A DNA stretch of 64,000 nucleotides from Trichosporon coremiiforme (GCA_039545355.1 BCJJ01000007.1:186001-250000); one strand, 5' to 3'; shown: positions 52,935 to 64,000, numbered from the stretch's first letter. Translations and numbers: made by a program. Notes: generated by a model from the letters alone, not told the origin.

Positions 52935-55894
52935 TTCTCAAGTCTTTTTCGGTCAACTTTTCGTTCTGCAATTCACCAAGGCGGAAAGGCGGGGGCCGGG
53001 TCGGTACGTCGGTACAGTCGGGGGAGTCGGCGACTTGCCGCGATAAGAAATGCACGCTAGGCGGGGTAGATCTGCGAGCTTTGAATTGCTGAATGCCCCG
53101 GAGGAAGGATGGACCCTTAGATTTGCTGCTGCGCTTGCAATGGGGGCCGGGCTGCGTGGGGATACGAAGCTCGGCAGCTCGAGAGCTCGAGGTCTGAGAA
53201 GACAAAGTGTTTGCGCCCGTGGGCGAGAAGTTGAGAATTCAGAACCAAGACTCGGCCGAGGCCGTCGGAGCCGTCTCCGCTGGGGTCGTTTGCTTGGCAG
53301 AGCTGGCGAGAGATGGTCTCGGCGTGGGGAGCGGAGGTCGGAGGTGCGGCGCCGCTCAGATCGGGTGGTCGCCGTGGTGCCGAGGATGAATGCGAGCCCG
53401 GAACGAGTTAGTGTGATGTGCGATGTGCGCGATGGGGTGAGTGTGGTGAGTGCGTTGTGACATTGTGACGTTTGGGACGATCATTGTGCATCTCGCCGTC
53501 AGGTCCGCTTCGGGCATCCCGGGCTTCTGGGGGTCGGGGTCGTCGGGTCACGCGTGAGTCTCGCTCGGAGTCGCGCGACAACACGCACGCGATGGAGTCT
53601 GCAATGTCTCGTCCCACGTGCCGCCTGGCTCGCCTAAGAGCCAGTCGAGGGCGTACGACAAGTGCACTCGGTATGCTGGGGAGGGATGGATCGTGCGCTC
53701 CCTATATGACCTGAGGGTGAGGTGGCACGAGCGTCAAGCGCCCTCGGTCAGACTCGGTCGCAGTGGGTGATCTGTGCGCAGCTGTGCGCTGTGCGTCTCT
53801 GCACAAACTCGGTTGATCGCCGTCCCCCTCCGGCCCCTCCGCTCTTCAAATTGTTCGAGGCTAACTCTGCGTCCGGAGCGGCCGGAACGCCCACGCGCTC
53901 GGATCTGTTCTGTCCATCTCTGTCAGCTCGGCGCGCTCGGCGTGCATCCGTCTAGCGCAGGCACAACCATCCCGCGGACCGCGCTTTCGAGGACTGGGCA
54001 CGGCTTCGCATTCTAGGTGGCGAAGGTAGCTTATTGCAAGGTTTGTACGAAGGGTAGAGTTGAGCTCGAGCACAGCGCCAGAACGGCGACAGCATGGCGC
54101 CACAGGCTCAGCAGAGACACAGGCACGTCCCAAGCTGGCCTTGAACCGGTCCCCAGCTGCTAGCAGATGGACTCACATCGTCGTATCTGACATCCATTAA
54201 TCCATTCCTTCCTGACCCACGCCCGTGCGTGGCGCTGAGCGCCCCTGTTCCAACCCCATAACCCCCTGCTTATTGGGGAACCGGGCTGCGTGGCCGGGTT
54301 GGGTGCCGTGGCTGAATTTGCGCGGCTGGTCGGATCGCAGGGCGAGCAAGGCAGGTAGGGCAGGTAGGGCGTGCAGGGTCGACTGACACCCGGCGTCCTT
54401 GCACCCTTCTCTGGCGCAAGGAGGGCTCTTAGTGCGATGTGATGGCGATATACCCTCTAGCCTATGCGCGTAAGTGACATGCCCGCTTAGACACGCCAGC
54501 CCGGCCAGGCTGTCTGTGGAATTTTGGAAAGGTTGGCCAACCAGAAATTTGAGGCCGGAGTAAGGAAGATAAGCCCAAAATTAAGCCAATTGATAGTCCG
54601 CGATATGTGCGCGATACGAGGACGAGTAGTGGGTTGATAAACGAGGGATGCGATACGCGAGCTCCCGAGAGTACTTCTACCCCGAGCGGCCGGTGCGGCC
54701 GGATCGCACGAGGATGACGACTAGTAAAGACCCGGACGCATAGGTGGTAGTCACCAGTGCATGGAAGTCACCCGAAATCTCCGACATGCTTCTTGCGATT
54801 TGGCAGGATCACGCGTACAGAAGGTCTGGGCGGGTGGGCTTCTGGGCTAACTGGCACTGGCCGGGCTGACCGAGCCGCAGGTGCTGACTGAACAAAACAA
54901 CTAGCGAGGGGCAGTGAGAGGCTCGGGTGGCGGGCAACGCATGCTCAAGTAGGCTGAAGCAGCCTTAGTCACCGCAAGCACTGTGCTCGACGGCTTGCGA
55001 CTCGTGCGACGCCCTGCGCAACGGCCCGCGGGAGGCTGGCTCGGCGCAGAAACAAAGATCCCATTCCTGCGCCGCTCATCTCGCTGGGACCACTGTGGCC
55101 TGCGTAGCCATCGAGACTACGGCTTAATTGCTGCACGCTCCTGGCGCCGCTGCACAAACCTAGTTATCTCGGCGCGATCCAGAGCAACGCCAGGTGGCTT
55201 GACATCGCATCACCACGATTCGAGGTTAGAATTGCGAAGAACAGATGAGTAAGGCTCGGCCGTCGGCGATCGGCTACCCTTCGGCACTCTGTTAGTCGAT
55301 TGTCGTTTTCGATCGTTGTTGATGATCCCAACAATGAGGGGACACTGGTAGCAGAGCGATTAAACGATCTGCTCATCGCACGCGGACCCCTGAAGAGACT
55401 AACGCCGCCGTGTTGCGCACTCGATAACGCACAAACGATTCTGCTTGCTGGCACAATACTCCTTACCTCTGAGCCGGCCGCGCAAAATCGGCGGCCTGAT
55501 CAGGCTAGTTACCGCTTCCGATCTGTATCACCTGCGGAGGCGTGAGAGTCAGTGAATGTCGCACTTCCAAGGTTTCGAGAGTGTCGTCGCTCTATGGGAC
55601 GCGACCAAATACGCAAACGTCCCAAGTTCGTACTTGGTCAGATACCATCGAACAGATGTCAGTCAGTTGTGCTGCCGTTTCTCGCAGCTCCGCTTTCCAT
55701 ACTCTGCGAGCAAGGCGACATTATCATATTGTCCCCGCTCAGCCTCGCCACCCTACCTCGCCTTTCCCCTCCCTCCATCTCTCGCGATCGTCTGTGTTCA
55801 ACTCCATACCTCTTCCCGCTGTTATCACTCGACGACGTCCTTCGCGCAGTCACCCCCGCATCCGAAAACCAGTCTATGCATACCCATCAGTCCT
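52935..55894. other. Long region without recognisable genes
   Basis: 2.96 kb between the 5' end of a minus-strand gene and the 3' end of GET2. Open frames are short, overlap on both strands and show no domain or splice continuity. No tRNA cloverleaf or rRNA segment was recognised. The part at 54450-54660 is less GC-rich than its surroundings. It may be a long promoter, a decayed gene or an untranslated transcript. Confidence 0.45.
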
Positions 55895-57222
55895 TCAGTC
55901 CTTCTTGAAGTATCCCGCCTTCCACTCAGCCGCGACAACAGCCATACCCAGCCCAAAGAAGAACAGGCATCCGTCGCGGTATGTCTGCATGAGCGCTGGG
56001 AGCGCCTTGCCCGCCGCGCGGACAGCAGACTGCGCCGCGGGAGGCAGCATCGGGACGAAGTTGGCGAGGAGCGGGTGCAGGCCAGAGCCGGTGCGAATGA
56101 ACGTCGTGCGTGTGCTGAAGAGAAGGACCTCCAGGGTGACGAAGGCCCAAAAAACAGGCTGCGGGTTAGCTTGACCTGATGGCAGAGGATCGGAAGCTCG
56201 CAACGGAGCCTACTGCGAGTGGCATCTGGACGAAGCAGACGGAAGGCTCGCTGCTGCCACCATCACGGGATGGCAGCGCTCACAGTGGACCTCGCAACTT
56301 GCCACGTCGCGTTTCGTTGCGCTCACCGCCTCTCTGTACTCACCAGTTTCTCGACCATGCTCGTGTTTCCGACCGCGCCAGCAAGACCAGACCAGCGCCT
56401 GGCCCAGTCGCCGGCGGTACGTGCCGCAAGATCTCCAGCGCGCACCATGTGGAGGTTGGGCTCCCACCAGACCGCGATGAAGATAATGAGCGCGATGATG
56501 ACGAGCGCGTGGAGGAGGGGGAAGCGGCGCGCAGCCTTGGACAGGGGCAGGTCCATGCCGGGCATACCGGGCATGCCTCCCATTCCGCCCATGCCGGGGA
56601 AAGGCGGCATGCCGCCCGCACCTCCGCCCATACCTTGGAGGGCAGCGAAGGGGTTCGGCATCTCACCGTCGGCACCAGCGCCGCCCTGTGCCTGCTGCAT
56701 GCCCTGCATCATCTGCGCGAACATCGAGGCCATGTCCGGCATTTCGCCTTGTCCTCCAGCACCGCCGGGACCCGAGGGTCCGCCGCCCAGCATGGCCATC
56801 ATGGCCTCCATCTGCTGCCTGGCCTGGTCCTCCGCCTCCGAAGGCGTCACTGCGCCGCTAGCGACCGTGGGGTCAGCGGCCCAGGACGGCTTACCCCTCG
56901 AGGCAGCTGAAGGGGTCAGGCTCCGTCCAGCATCGCTCGATCGAGTAGTCGACGCCGAGGTCGTAGGCTTGGGCGCCGACGTGGACGCGGAGGTTGACTG
57001 CGTGGGCTTCGAGTCGGGAGTTGTGGAAGCCGAGGCCGAAGCGGACGCCGAAGGAGCAGTGTCGGTGGAGGTGGATACAGCGGGAGCGTTGATCTCGTCG
57101 CCGTAGAGCTTCTGCGCTTCCTCGCCTCTAGCGGTCTGCGCGAGCTTAGCCAGACCGGCGTTGCCGCGCGCCATGATCTTGGCGCGGCGGGCTGCGGCGC
57201 GCTTGGCCGCGTCGCTGGACAT
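55895..57222 (-). CDS. GET2: Golgi-to-ER traffic protein Get2
   Basis: Two exons, 57222-56344 and 56158-55895, with an unusually long 185-nt intron, give 380 aa. The signature is the basic N-terminus MSSDAAKRAAARRAKIMARG followed by GLAKL, which recruits the Get3 ATPase in Get2/CAML proteins. A Ser/Thr-rich linker, a Met/Gly-rich segment (MEAMMAMLGGG, GMGGMGGMPGMPGM), and three C-terminal membrane helices (ALVIIALIIFIAVWW, FWAFVTLEVLLFSTR, CLFFFGLGMAVVAAEW) complete the standard topology. With Get1 it forms the ER insertase for tail-anchored proteins. The Met-rich region is expanded compared with yeast. A CACGTG box lies 183 bp upstream of the start. Confidence 0.85.
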
Positions 57223-57783
57223 GTTGTCGGGTTTCTTCGAGTAAGTCGGTTGGAGGTTCTCTCCGAGGGTTCTCGTTAATCAGAGGCGGTAAGTGTAGTG
57301 CCGGGCGTGTTGTTGATGTCGAATGGAGAGATGGAAGTGTGTCGTACGCTTCCCATCGAAGTCGATCGAAGTTAGGTATCGGTCGAAACGTCATTGAGCG
57401 TGATCACGTGATGCGACTTGAAGTATTACATGGCGTGCCTGATCTGGATAGGAACGATTAATAGAGCTAATCGCGATAAGCAATTTGCCACCCGCGGATA
57501 GTCCTCGTCTTACAGGCCTACAGACGTGGGACATGACGTGAGATACAGCCGCGTTCAGCTCCTGCTGTTGTGCGTCGCTTTCGTGTGCGGTCGGGTCATC
57601 ACCAGCAGTGCAGCAGCACACACGTGTAGTTGATGATTGATTCATAAATGCCAGAACAACAAAAACTGCGCTCAGCTTCCGTGCTTCATTAACAAAGAGT
57701 CCCAATTCATGCTCGTCTGGTCGCCCGTATGGCCGACCGAACCTCTTCCATGCCCAAGCTGTACTTGTCGCCTTTGACACAGT
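57223..57783. other. Intergenic, GET2 promoter and PQ-loop gene 3' region
   Basis: 561 bp, no gene. A TGATCACGTGATG palindrome centred on CACGTG at 57405-57410 is the only notable site. Confidence 0.5.
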
Positions 57784-59144
57784 CTATGCGGTATCACCAT
57801 TGCTGAATTCGTTACCGTTACCGTTTCCATTACCGTAGATGAGAGGGGTACGCTCATCGCTTTCCACTTCCCTGCCAGGGAGAGGGTTGCCGAACGCGTC
57901 GATGCCCAGCTTGTTCTGGCGGATGGTCCACGCCACACAGATACCGAGCAGGACAGCCTGCATAGCCCCAGTGACAGCGTAGGGGATCCAGGACGTCCAG
58001 TCCGTCCCGTCGCCGAGCATGATGCTGACCACGAACAGGATGCTACCGGGGACCTGGATCAGCATCGTGCCAATACTGAGCGCGCCAACGAGGCCGGAGC
58101 GGTACGTCTTGTAGATCTGCGGCGCGTATTGCAGGACGGCTAGCAACGTGGCTGAGAGGCCGCAGAATGTGGCCAGACGCCTAAGCGCGCGTGTACGCGG
58201 GTGCACGGGGGAGTACAGGAGAAGAATCACGGTTACGATCGTCAGGACCGCGCTGGGGTTAGCTTGTCTCGGCGCATGAAGTTGGAAGGGGAACGAGGTG
58301 GGATGGACTCACAAGTGCGCCAGACACACCCAGGCTACGGCGTAGCCCTTCCGCCGCTCTACGCGCAGGTCCTGAACTTTGGCTAAGTAGACCTCCTCGG
58401 TCGTGTTCTCGCGAGCTAGGGCGGGCTTGCGCGGGAAGTACGCGATGTACAGGACGAGGCTGGGGTCAGCTGAAGTCCGGGACTGCCATCACGGTGCCAG
58501 CTGCGATCGGAGATCGGTAGGCATCCTGGACGGCTGCCATGAGCACACAACGCGTCCTTCCAGCCGCTGTGTATCTCGGACCGCTCGCCTCCCTCGTCGT
58601 TCGCCGTCCACTCACATCAGACTGAACAGGAGCCACTGGAGGAAGACCTGGTCGAAGCGGAGCAGCGACTCGGCGCATTGCGCGATGCCCTGCTGTTAAC
58701 TCCACAAGGATCTTTGTAGCGTACCACAACGCGGCAGCACTGAAACAGCGGCCACTGCATGATGAGCAGGTTCAGCATGCCTGAGACACTCGACGTCGCG
58801 CCGAGCAGGAGGAACCACTGACGTCAGCTTCGTTTGGGAATGTCGACCAGCTTACGGGTGAGATGCCCTCGGACGTGCCGGAGAGAATGATGCGGAGGTG
58901 CTGGAGGTCAGTTGCACAGGCGATGTCGACAACGAACCTGCACGATGTCAGTTGCGTAGCGATATAGAGTAACTCACCTGCGGGAGATAGCTGAGAATCA
59001 GCCCGAAGCAGAGACACAGTGACAGCGTGAGCGTCCACGGGTCATGGTTCTGGACGTCAGCTCGGTAACAGCCACAAAGCCCACGTTCGGACACGAGGTC
59101 GGGTCGGGCTTGAGGAGCGCGTGCCAGTCAGCGGCGGCGGACAT
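57784..59144 (-). CDS. PQ-loop repeat membrane protein
   Basis: Seven exons (59144-59085, 59049-58978, 58900-58856, 58817-58731, 58689-58616, 58459-58313, 58252-57784) give 317 aa, all in frame. Two PQ-loop repeats are visible: SYLPQHLRIILSGTSEGISP with WFLLLGATSSVSG, and LQYAPQIYKTYRSGLVGALS with MLIQVPGSILFVVSIML. About seven membrane helices fit the SWEET/cystinosin-like superfamily of vacuolar or Golgi transporters. The substrate is not predictable. The C-terminus has an ERTPLIYG segment, reminiscent of a sorting signal, and a short Asn-Gly repeat. The first intron is only 35 nt. It diverges from the uS11 gene across 302 bp. Confidence 0.82.
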
Positions 59145-59446
59145 GGTGGTGGTTGTGATGACGGCAGATGATGGCGGCGTGCATTGACGTTCCCGGCTGG
59201 GGCATGGTTGGGTGCGGGGTCCCACTCCCGTCCTGAAACACGCAACTTGGGTGGCAACGGATCCAAATTAGCCACGTGTCAATTTTGGCCGTTTGCCACA
59301 CGACTTGGTGCGAAACCCAGAATTCACGGCGTTTCGGCGTTACGTGAGTTTTGGTTGTCGCTCCCTCCTGCAGCAGCACGCAGGGGGCAACTATAGCAGC
59401 GATCGCGGTCACAACTTGTTCTTGTCAGTCCTCAAGAAAATCAAAA
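59145..59446. other. Divergent promoter, PQ-loop gene / uS11
   Basis: 302 bp, with CACGTG at 59273-59278 and a TTACGTGAG near 59340. No other gene. Confidence 0.5.
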
Positions 59447-60064
59447 ATGGCTCCCAAGGCTCCCAAGCAGCAGCAGGCCGCCGCCGTCTCCCTCGGCCCC
59501 AACGTCGCCGACGGTGAGAACGTCTTCGGTGTCGCCCACATCTTCGCCTCGTGAGTTGGAACGGATCAAGCAAAGTCTGGCGAGGAAGGAATGGCAGCAA
59601 TTCTCGAAATTCTGCGCATAGGTCAAACGAGCAACCGCGGCGCTTCGTCCAACGATGCCAACGGGTACCTTCCTCGCCTGCAAGCTTCCTAGCACACAGC
59701 AAAGCTAACAACCAGGTTCAACGACACCTTCGTCCACGTCACCGACCTTACCGGCAAGGAGACCATCTCGCGTGTCACCGGTGGCATGAAGGTCAAGGCT
59801 GACCGTGACGAGTCGTCGCCCTACGCTGCCATGCTTGCCGCCCAGGACTGCGCCGCTAAGTGCAAGGAGGTCGGCATCACTGCCCTCCACGTCAAGCTCC
59901 GTGCTACCGGCGGTACCGGCACCAAGCAGCCCGGCCCCGGTGGACAGGCTGCCCTCCGTGCCCTCGCCCGTGCCGGTATGCGCATCGGCCGCATTGAGGA
60001 CGTCACCCCCGTCCCCTCGGACTCGACCCGCCGCAAGGGTGGTCGTCGTGGTCGTCGTCTCTAA
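59447..60064 (+). CDS. RPS14: 40S ribosomal protein uS11 (S14)
   Basis: Two exons, 59447-59550 and 59716-60064, give 150 aa, the normal family length. The N-terminus [19 protein letters not shown] is followed by [23 protein letters not shown] and the strongly conserved [39 protein letters not shown] and [15 protein letters not shown]. It belongs to the platform of the small ribosomal subunit and contacts the 3' end of 18S rRNA. Codons are biased to C-ending forms, as expected for high expression. The 165-nt intron is longer than most in the window, a common feature of fungal ribosomal protein genes. Confidence 0.97.
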
Positions 60065-60427
60065 GCGTTCTGCTGCTTCTGGCGCAGATCGTGTTGGAGA
60101 TTACTGTCCACAATCTTTGGATTCCGACACTTTATTTAGTTGGCATCATTGGATGGATTCCAGGCTTCTAGAATTCACTTCCGAGACTGCCCCGTCGCTA
60201 GACAGCACGCACTATGCTAAGTCCGTGGCTCGTCACTGCGCCTTCGAGAATTGCGTTGCACACTCGTCTCTTACTGACCTCTGGTTGCATTTGGGAGCGA
60301 AAACAGAGAAATTTGTCAGTCACCGTATATTTCGCACCCAGGGTAGAAAGTCAGGGTCACCAGTCGCGTCAAAGATCAAGCTGCAAGAGCATGAGTACAA
60401 GAGTACATGGCACTGCATCTATATTGT
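60065..60427. other. 3' region between uS11 and MutY genes
   Basis: 363 bp between convergent stops, less GC-rich than the genes, with no frame of interest. Confidence 0.5.
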
Positions 60428-62240
60428 CTACTTCTGCGGCATGATAGGCATCATGACCTTCCTCACGACCTTGCCGTTCTCGCTCTTGACCTCTGGCGCC
60501 TTGCGCTTGGGCGCAGCTTTGGCCTTGGGTTTCGGCTTGGGTTTCGTGACAGCCTTGCCCGTCCGCGCCGTCTTGCCCCAAGCGCCGAAAGCAGCCGCCC
60601 ACACCTTCTTCACGCCCGTACCAACGTTGGCCTTCTCGACCTCGTCCGCTGTGAGCCAAACACCTCGTTCCGGTGTCGGCGGTCGCTCCTCGCACTCGAT
60701 AACGAGGTGCTGGGCGTGGTATGTCATATCGATGTGGCTGAAGATGTGGGGAACTGGCGCGACCTCAGTGTGGTTCATCACGCCGAGCTCTCTCGCCGGA
60801 GTGCCAAGCAAACCGTCCAGCCACTCGAGTGCTACCGCAAGCTTGTCAGCCGTGGGGTTGACGGGTATGGTCGGGGGCTCGAACAGACCAGCGAGCAGAC
60901 CCTTCTCCGGCCGCTTGACAAAGAGCCACTGCCTGCCTTCCGGCCCAGCCCACTCCGTGATGCACACCGCCTCGTGCTCGACGCGCGACGCCTTTTTCTC
61001 CTTACGCATCGGGAACACGGTGACGGTCGGAATGGTTTCGCCCGTGCCCGGTATCGGCGCGCAGAGGTCGCACTCCTCGCCCTCATTTTGCGGCGGGGTC
61101 GAGAGCTGCTCGTCAGTTTGATCCTACCCAGTCAACTCACCTCCGCATAAGCGTGACACGCTGGCTGGAGGGGACAACCCGCACAGTCCGGTCCTGTGGG
61201 TCGACACACCGTCGCTCCCAGCTCCATCAGCCCTTGGTTCCAGTCACCCGCAATCCCCATCCCAAGTCCTTTGGGGAGCGCGTCAACAAGTGCCTCGGCT
61301 TTGTCCCAGAGGAACCTTATAGTTGCTGGAGCTGTCTGCGGAGCGTGCAGCGCCAGCAAGCGGGTGAGAACGCGGTGCACGTTTCCGTCCACAATCGGCG
61401 TACGCACGCCGTACGCCATGCTCGTGATAGCACCGGCGGTGTACCGTCCAACGCCCGGGATCTGCTTCTCGAGCACATCGGGGTCACTCGGCAGGCGGCC
61501 TGTCGTCAGCTGACTTCACGACCAAAGCATACCTTTGAAATCGGGGTTGGCCATTACAGCCTTGGCTCCGTCGAGCAGACTTTTGGCACGGCGGTAGTAA
61601 CCCAGTCCCCGCCAGGCGGCATTCACGTCCTCGATGTCTGCCTTCGCCAGATCCGCGATAGTAGGCCACCGCTCCATCCAGCGTTCCCAGTATGCAATCA
61701 CCGTTGCGACCTGTGTCTGCTGCAGCATCACCTCGGATACCCAGATCTGTCGTTAGCTGATCCAGACTCCTAAGCTTACCTCATACGCCCGCTGGCCCTT
61801 TGCCTCCGGACTCGCGTCACGATCATACCGCTTACGCCAGGGCATACCTCTCGTCTCGCTGCTTGTCAGCTACCTTCTAATTCGTGAACTCACCGCACAC
61901 TCTCGAACCACTCGAGGAGCGCATCCTGGTGTGCGACGACGTCCTGGATGTCGTGGTAGCTCTTTCCATGCGGCCGAGAAACAACGGGGCCGTCCTCAAT
62001 GTCACCGATCGGTATCGGCGGCTTTTTCTCGCGTACTGAGGCAGCCTTGCGCTTCTTCGGCTTCGGCTCCGGTTCAGGTGTAGACTCGTACGCGCTCTCG
62101 GCCTCGCTGGCTGCGCTCGACGCAGAGCCGGGCTTGAAGTCGCTTGAGGCTACAGAGATGACGGAGATCTCGGAGTCGGACAAAGGCGACGGCTCGCGCT
62201 TGGCACTGACGCTCGCGCGCGTGCGTTTTCGGGGCGGCAT
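60428..62240 (-). CDS. A/G-specific adenine DNA glycosylase (MutY/MYH)
   Basis: Five exons (62240-61894, 61858-61780, 61746-61533, 61499-61142, 61106-60428) give 558 aa. A basic, Ser-rich N-terminus precedes the HhH-GPD domain: [19 protein letters not shown] carries the catalytic Glu region, [16 protein letters not shown] is the helix-hairpin-helix, and [13 protein letters not shown] holds the catalytic Asp. The iron-sulfur cluster Cys set C-x6-C-x2-C-x5-C is [18 protein letters not shown] second Cys pair, CDLC, lies in the linker, followed by the NUDT-like 8-oxoG recognition domain ([19 protein letters not shown]). A Lys-rich tail is likely nuclear targeting. The enzyme removes adenine opposite 8-oxoguanine. 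CACGTG lies about 90 bp upstream of the start. Confidence 0.95.
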
Positions 62241-62666
62241 GGTGCAGTATTGGTCAAGTGGACGGTACAGGATTGAAGATGACGAACCTGAGACGCGTCG
62301 CGCGTCAAGAGTCATTTCGGAGACGGTCACGTGAGTCCGATGGAACCAAACAAATCCCTGTGGCGAACGAGGGGTATGGCGGTGCTACCCGAAGTCCATC
62401 AGCAGGATGCATTGAACATGAACAAGCAGAAAGAGGAAAAAGTTAGCTATAGAAGCAATCAAATGATGCCAAGGAGGTGAAAATGCTAAACAGTGTCTAC
62501 AGGTCCTAAACTGGGCCCTCTACTCGATGAAGGTCAACTTCTGACTGCCGCGTTGAACCTCGGTGGTGCTAAGCATCCAAGCCCCGAAGTGACCACAGAG
62601 ATAGTAGAACTGGTTCAGCTCAAAGTGTTCAAACAGAATCTCTTCAAACTCTTCTCTGATGAAAGC
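62241..62666. other. Intergenic, MutY promoter and 3' side of disrupted gene
   Basis: 426 bp containing the MutY promoter with CACGTG at 62328-62333; no gene seen. Confidence 0.45.
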
Positions 62667-63304
62667 CTAAGCCCAGAGATCGGTCTTGTAGACCTGCGCA
62701 GTGGCAGGTTCGAACTGGACCAGCTCGTTACGATGCCCGATCAGCATGCTGAGAACGAGACGGCGGCAGCCGCTGCCGATGCTGTTAGGGAAATCGCAAA
62801 CGCAAGAATAGAGGAAGTGCAGTCTGTGCGTGTCGACGGCGAGCGTGTTGATCACGTCGGGCATGATGCACTGGTGGTACGTGTTGATGGTGCAGGTGCG
62901 GGGCAGCTGGACCTCCTGCAGGAGCTGGCACCATGCCGCACGCGAGGTGAGGGTCATGGCGGAGATGTAGATGTTCTGCGCCTGGCTGAAGACATAGTCG
63001 AGACAAGACGGGTCGGCTGGTACAGCGAAGGAAAGGTGGGAGGCGTCAGAGTCCATAACGCCCTCGCACATGAGCTGGCGGCGGACATACAGTAGCATTG
63101 CCCTGCCGCCTCGATTCCGTGGTCGGCGAGGAAGAGGTTGTGCAGGTAGAGGCGCTCGCCACGTCTGATGACAGCAATTGCAAGCTCCTCATCCTCAAAG
63201 AGGAAGCTTCAGAAAGGGTAGTTCTCGAGATCCTCGAGCTTCAAAGCTCGCTGTTTGAGAGGCTCGAAGTCCGCGAGACCTTTGGTTACCTTTGCGATGT
63301 CCAT
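62667..63304 (-). pseudogene. Disrupted gene of unknown family
   Basis: Coding-quality sequence starts MDIAKVTKGLADFEPLKQ and reaches LEDLENYPF, where an in-frame TGA interrupts it. The same frame then continues SFLFEDEELAIAVIRRG and LYLHNLFLADHGIEA. After that a frameshift near 63100 passes to the frame with LLYVRRQLMCEGVMDSD, YVFSQAQNIYISAMTL and VDTHRLHFLYSC, ending at 62667. No GT-AG intron tried removes the TGA. The family is not recognised. It could instead be a gene with an unusual structure that I have misread, or it could carry a sequencing error. Confidence 0.5.
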
Positions 63305-63774
63305 GTCGACTGATGAGGAGGGGAGGCGGATGAAGATAAGCTGAGCGCTCGGAAGGTAGGCTGCGTGAGGGAAGTGCAAACAGGACAGAACGATGTGTGG
63401 AAGACAAGAGCCACCGTGGTTGCTGATGGACAGCAGCGTGTGTGGCGGCAATGTGTGTGAGTCTGCTCCACGGGACGGGTCGACCGTCTAATGCCAGTCA
63501 GGCGAAGAATCAATAACGCAGGAAAGGAGGATAATGCATCCTCCGGAAACCTGACTGCATCTTGAAGCGAGGCTGATGATGCACAAGGGAGATGCAACTG
63601 TACCCGCATGATGCAGAGAGGTATGCTTTTAAGATGTGCCAGTACCGATGGTGAACAGCCGGTGTGCAGCAGAGCTGCCATCTCTCGCTACGGTACGACC
63701 ACACCAGCTGATTGTCCAGCATGTTGTGGAGTGGGGGGATGTGTTGGTCTTGACGCGTCAAGGGTTACGATACC
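63305..63774. other. Intergenic before disrupted gene
   Basis: 470 bp with the promoter side of the disrupted gene and the 3' UTR of the lectin-domain gene; nothing else seen. Confidence 0.4.
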
Positions 63775-64000
63775 TCAGTCCAGAGCATAACTCCACATCT
63801 GGTTCTTGTTGTCTTCCGCGCACTCCCACAGCTGGAGTTCAGACTCGTTATCGGTCTGCCCATTGCGGACATCGACGCACAGCTCCGAGTTCTTGAGCTT
63901 GAGGTGACCATCCGAGCTGAGCGACCAGATCTGGGACGGAGCATTGACGTAGCAAGTCGAGTCAGTGAGAGGGGTACCATCCTTCGGATCGCTGCCAGCA
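63775..64000 (-). CDS. Beta-trefoil (ricin-B-type) lectin-domain protein, 3' end only
   Basis: The frame runs from the window edge to a TGA at 63775-63777; 74 residues are visible and the start lies outside. The QxW repeat pattern of a ricin-B-type carbohydrate-binding domain is clear: PSQIWSLSSDGHLKLKN, SELCVDVRNGQTDNES, LQLWECAEDNKNQMWSYAL. Such domains bind galactose-type sugars and often sit at the C-terminus of secreted fungal proteins or stand alone as lectins. The enzymatic part, if any, is not in the window. Confidence 0.8.
   Translation of the reverse strand, partial: AGSDPKDGTPLTDSTCYVNAPSQIWSLSSDGHLKLKNSELCVDVRNGQTDNESELQLWECAEDNKNQMWSYALD

Noticed and set aside
54119..54170. Possible minus-strand tRNA (GGTTCAAGGCC, T-loop-like)
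   Set aside because: The flanking bases do not form a five-pair T-stem and no D-arm or anticodon arm could be laid out.

Overview
The window looks like nuclear DNA of a GC-rich basidiomycete yeast, most likely a tremellomycete of the Trichosporonales type. This is inferred from gene content and gene structure. Protein genes sit on both strands. Introns are mostly 35-80 nt, start GTGAGT/GTAAG and end with a CTGAC or CTAAC branch site a few bases before CAG/TAG. The proteins are eukaryotic and fungal: GPI transamidase Gaa1, Get2, RNase H2 subunit B, uS11, a Sec7 ARF-GEF and a DAP2-type peptidase. Exon boundaries were read by eye from splice signals plus frame continuity, and most multi-exon models sum to an exact multiple of three.

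Left end (1-4.9 kb): the 3' part of a BRCT-domain gene, a tubulin-tyrosine-ligase-like gene on the minus strand, and a six-exon aldo-keto reductase.

Core of interest (5.1-20.9 kb): eight tandem, same-strand, intronless copies of an ADP-ribosylglycohydrolase (ARH/DraG-fold) gene. Six have full-length frames (5171, 6618, 8562, 12515, 18468, 19841) and two are pseudogenes (10300, 14626). Only the 6618 copy keeps both metal-binding signatures (TDDT and GDTDT). The other full-length copies have lost them; the three at 12515, 18468 and 19841 share the same replacement (ASST and G-x-x-D-R). Most of the divergent copies share an upstream motif about 185-230 bp before the ATG and a TATA-like box about 75-110 bp before it. 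The last pseudogene is split by a 1.76-kb Tc1/mariner element with 27-bp perfect terminal inverted repeats, a TA duplication and an apparently intact one-intron DDE transposase. The array reads as a birth-and-death cluster of catalytically altered ARH-fold proteins expressed as a set.

Middle (20.9-36.3 kb): a DUF1349 lectin-fold gene, a RING/TRAF-type zinc finger protein, an odd 1.5-kb stretch rich in splice signals, Gaa1 and RNase H2 subunit B diverging from one promoter, a DUF1295 membrane protein, and a type II membrane dipeptidyl aminopeptidase. A divergent intergenic region with minisatellites leads into the Sec7-PH gene.

Right part (37.8-64 kb): a ~1,900-aa Sec7-PH ARF-GEF; a RING-PH-VWA protein with the architecture of the Far1/Ste5 pheromone-pathway scaffolds; just upstream of it a 1,375-aa low-complexity protein that may be the same gene; a 3-kb region without recognisable genes; Get2; a PQ-loop membrane protein; ribosomal protein uS11; a MutY DNA glycosylase; a disrupted gene; and the 3' end of a beta-trefoil (ricin-B-type) lectin-domain gene running off the window.
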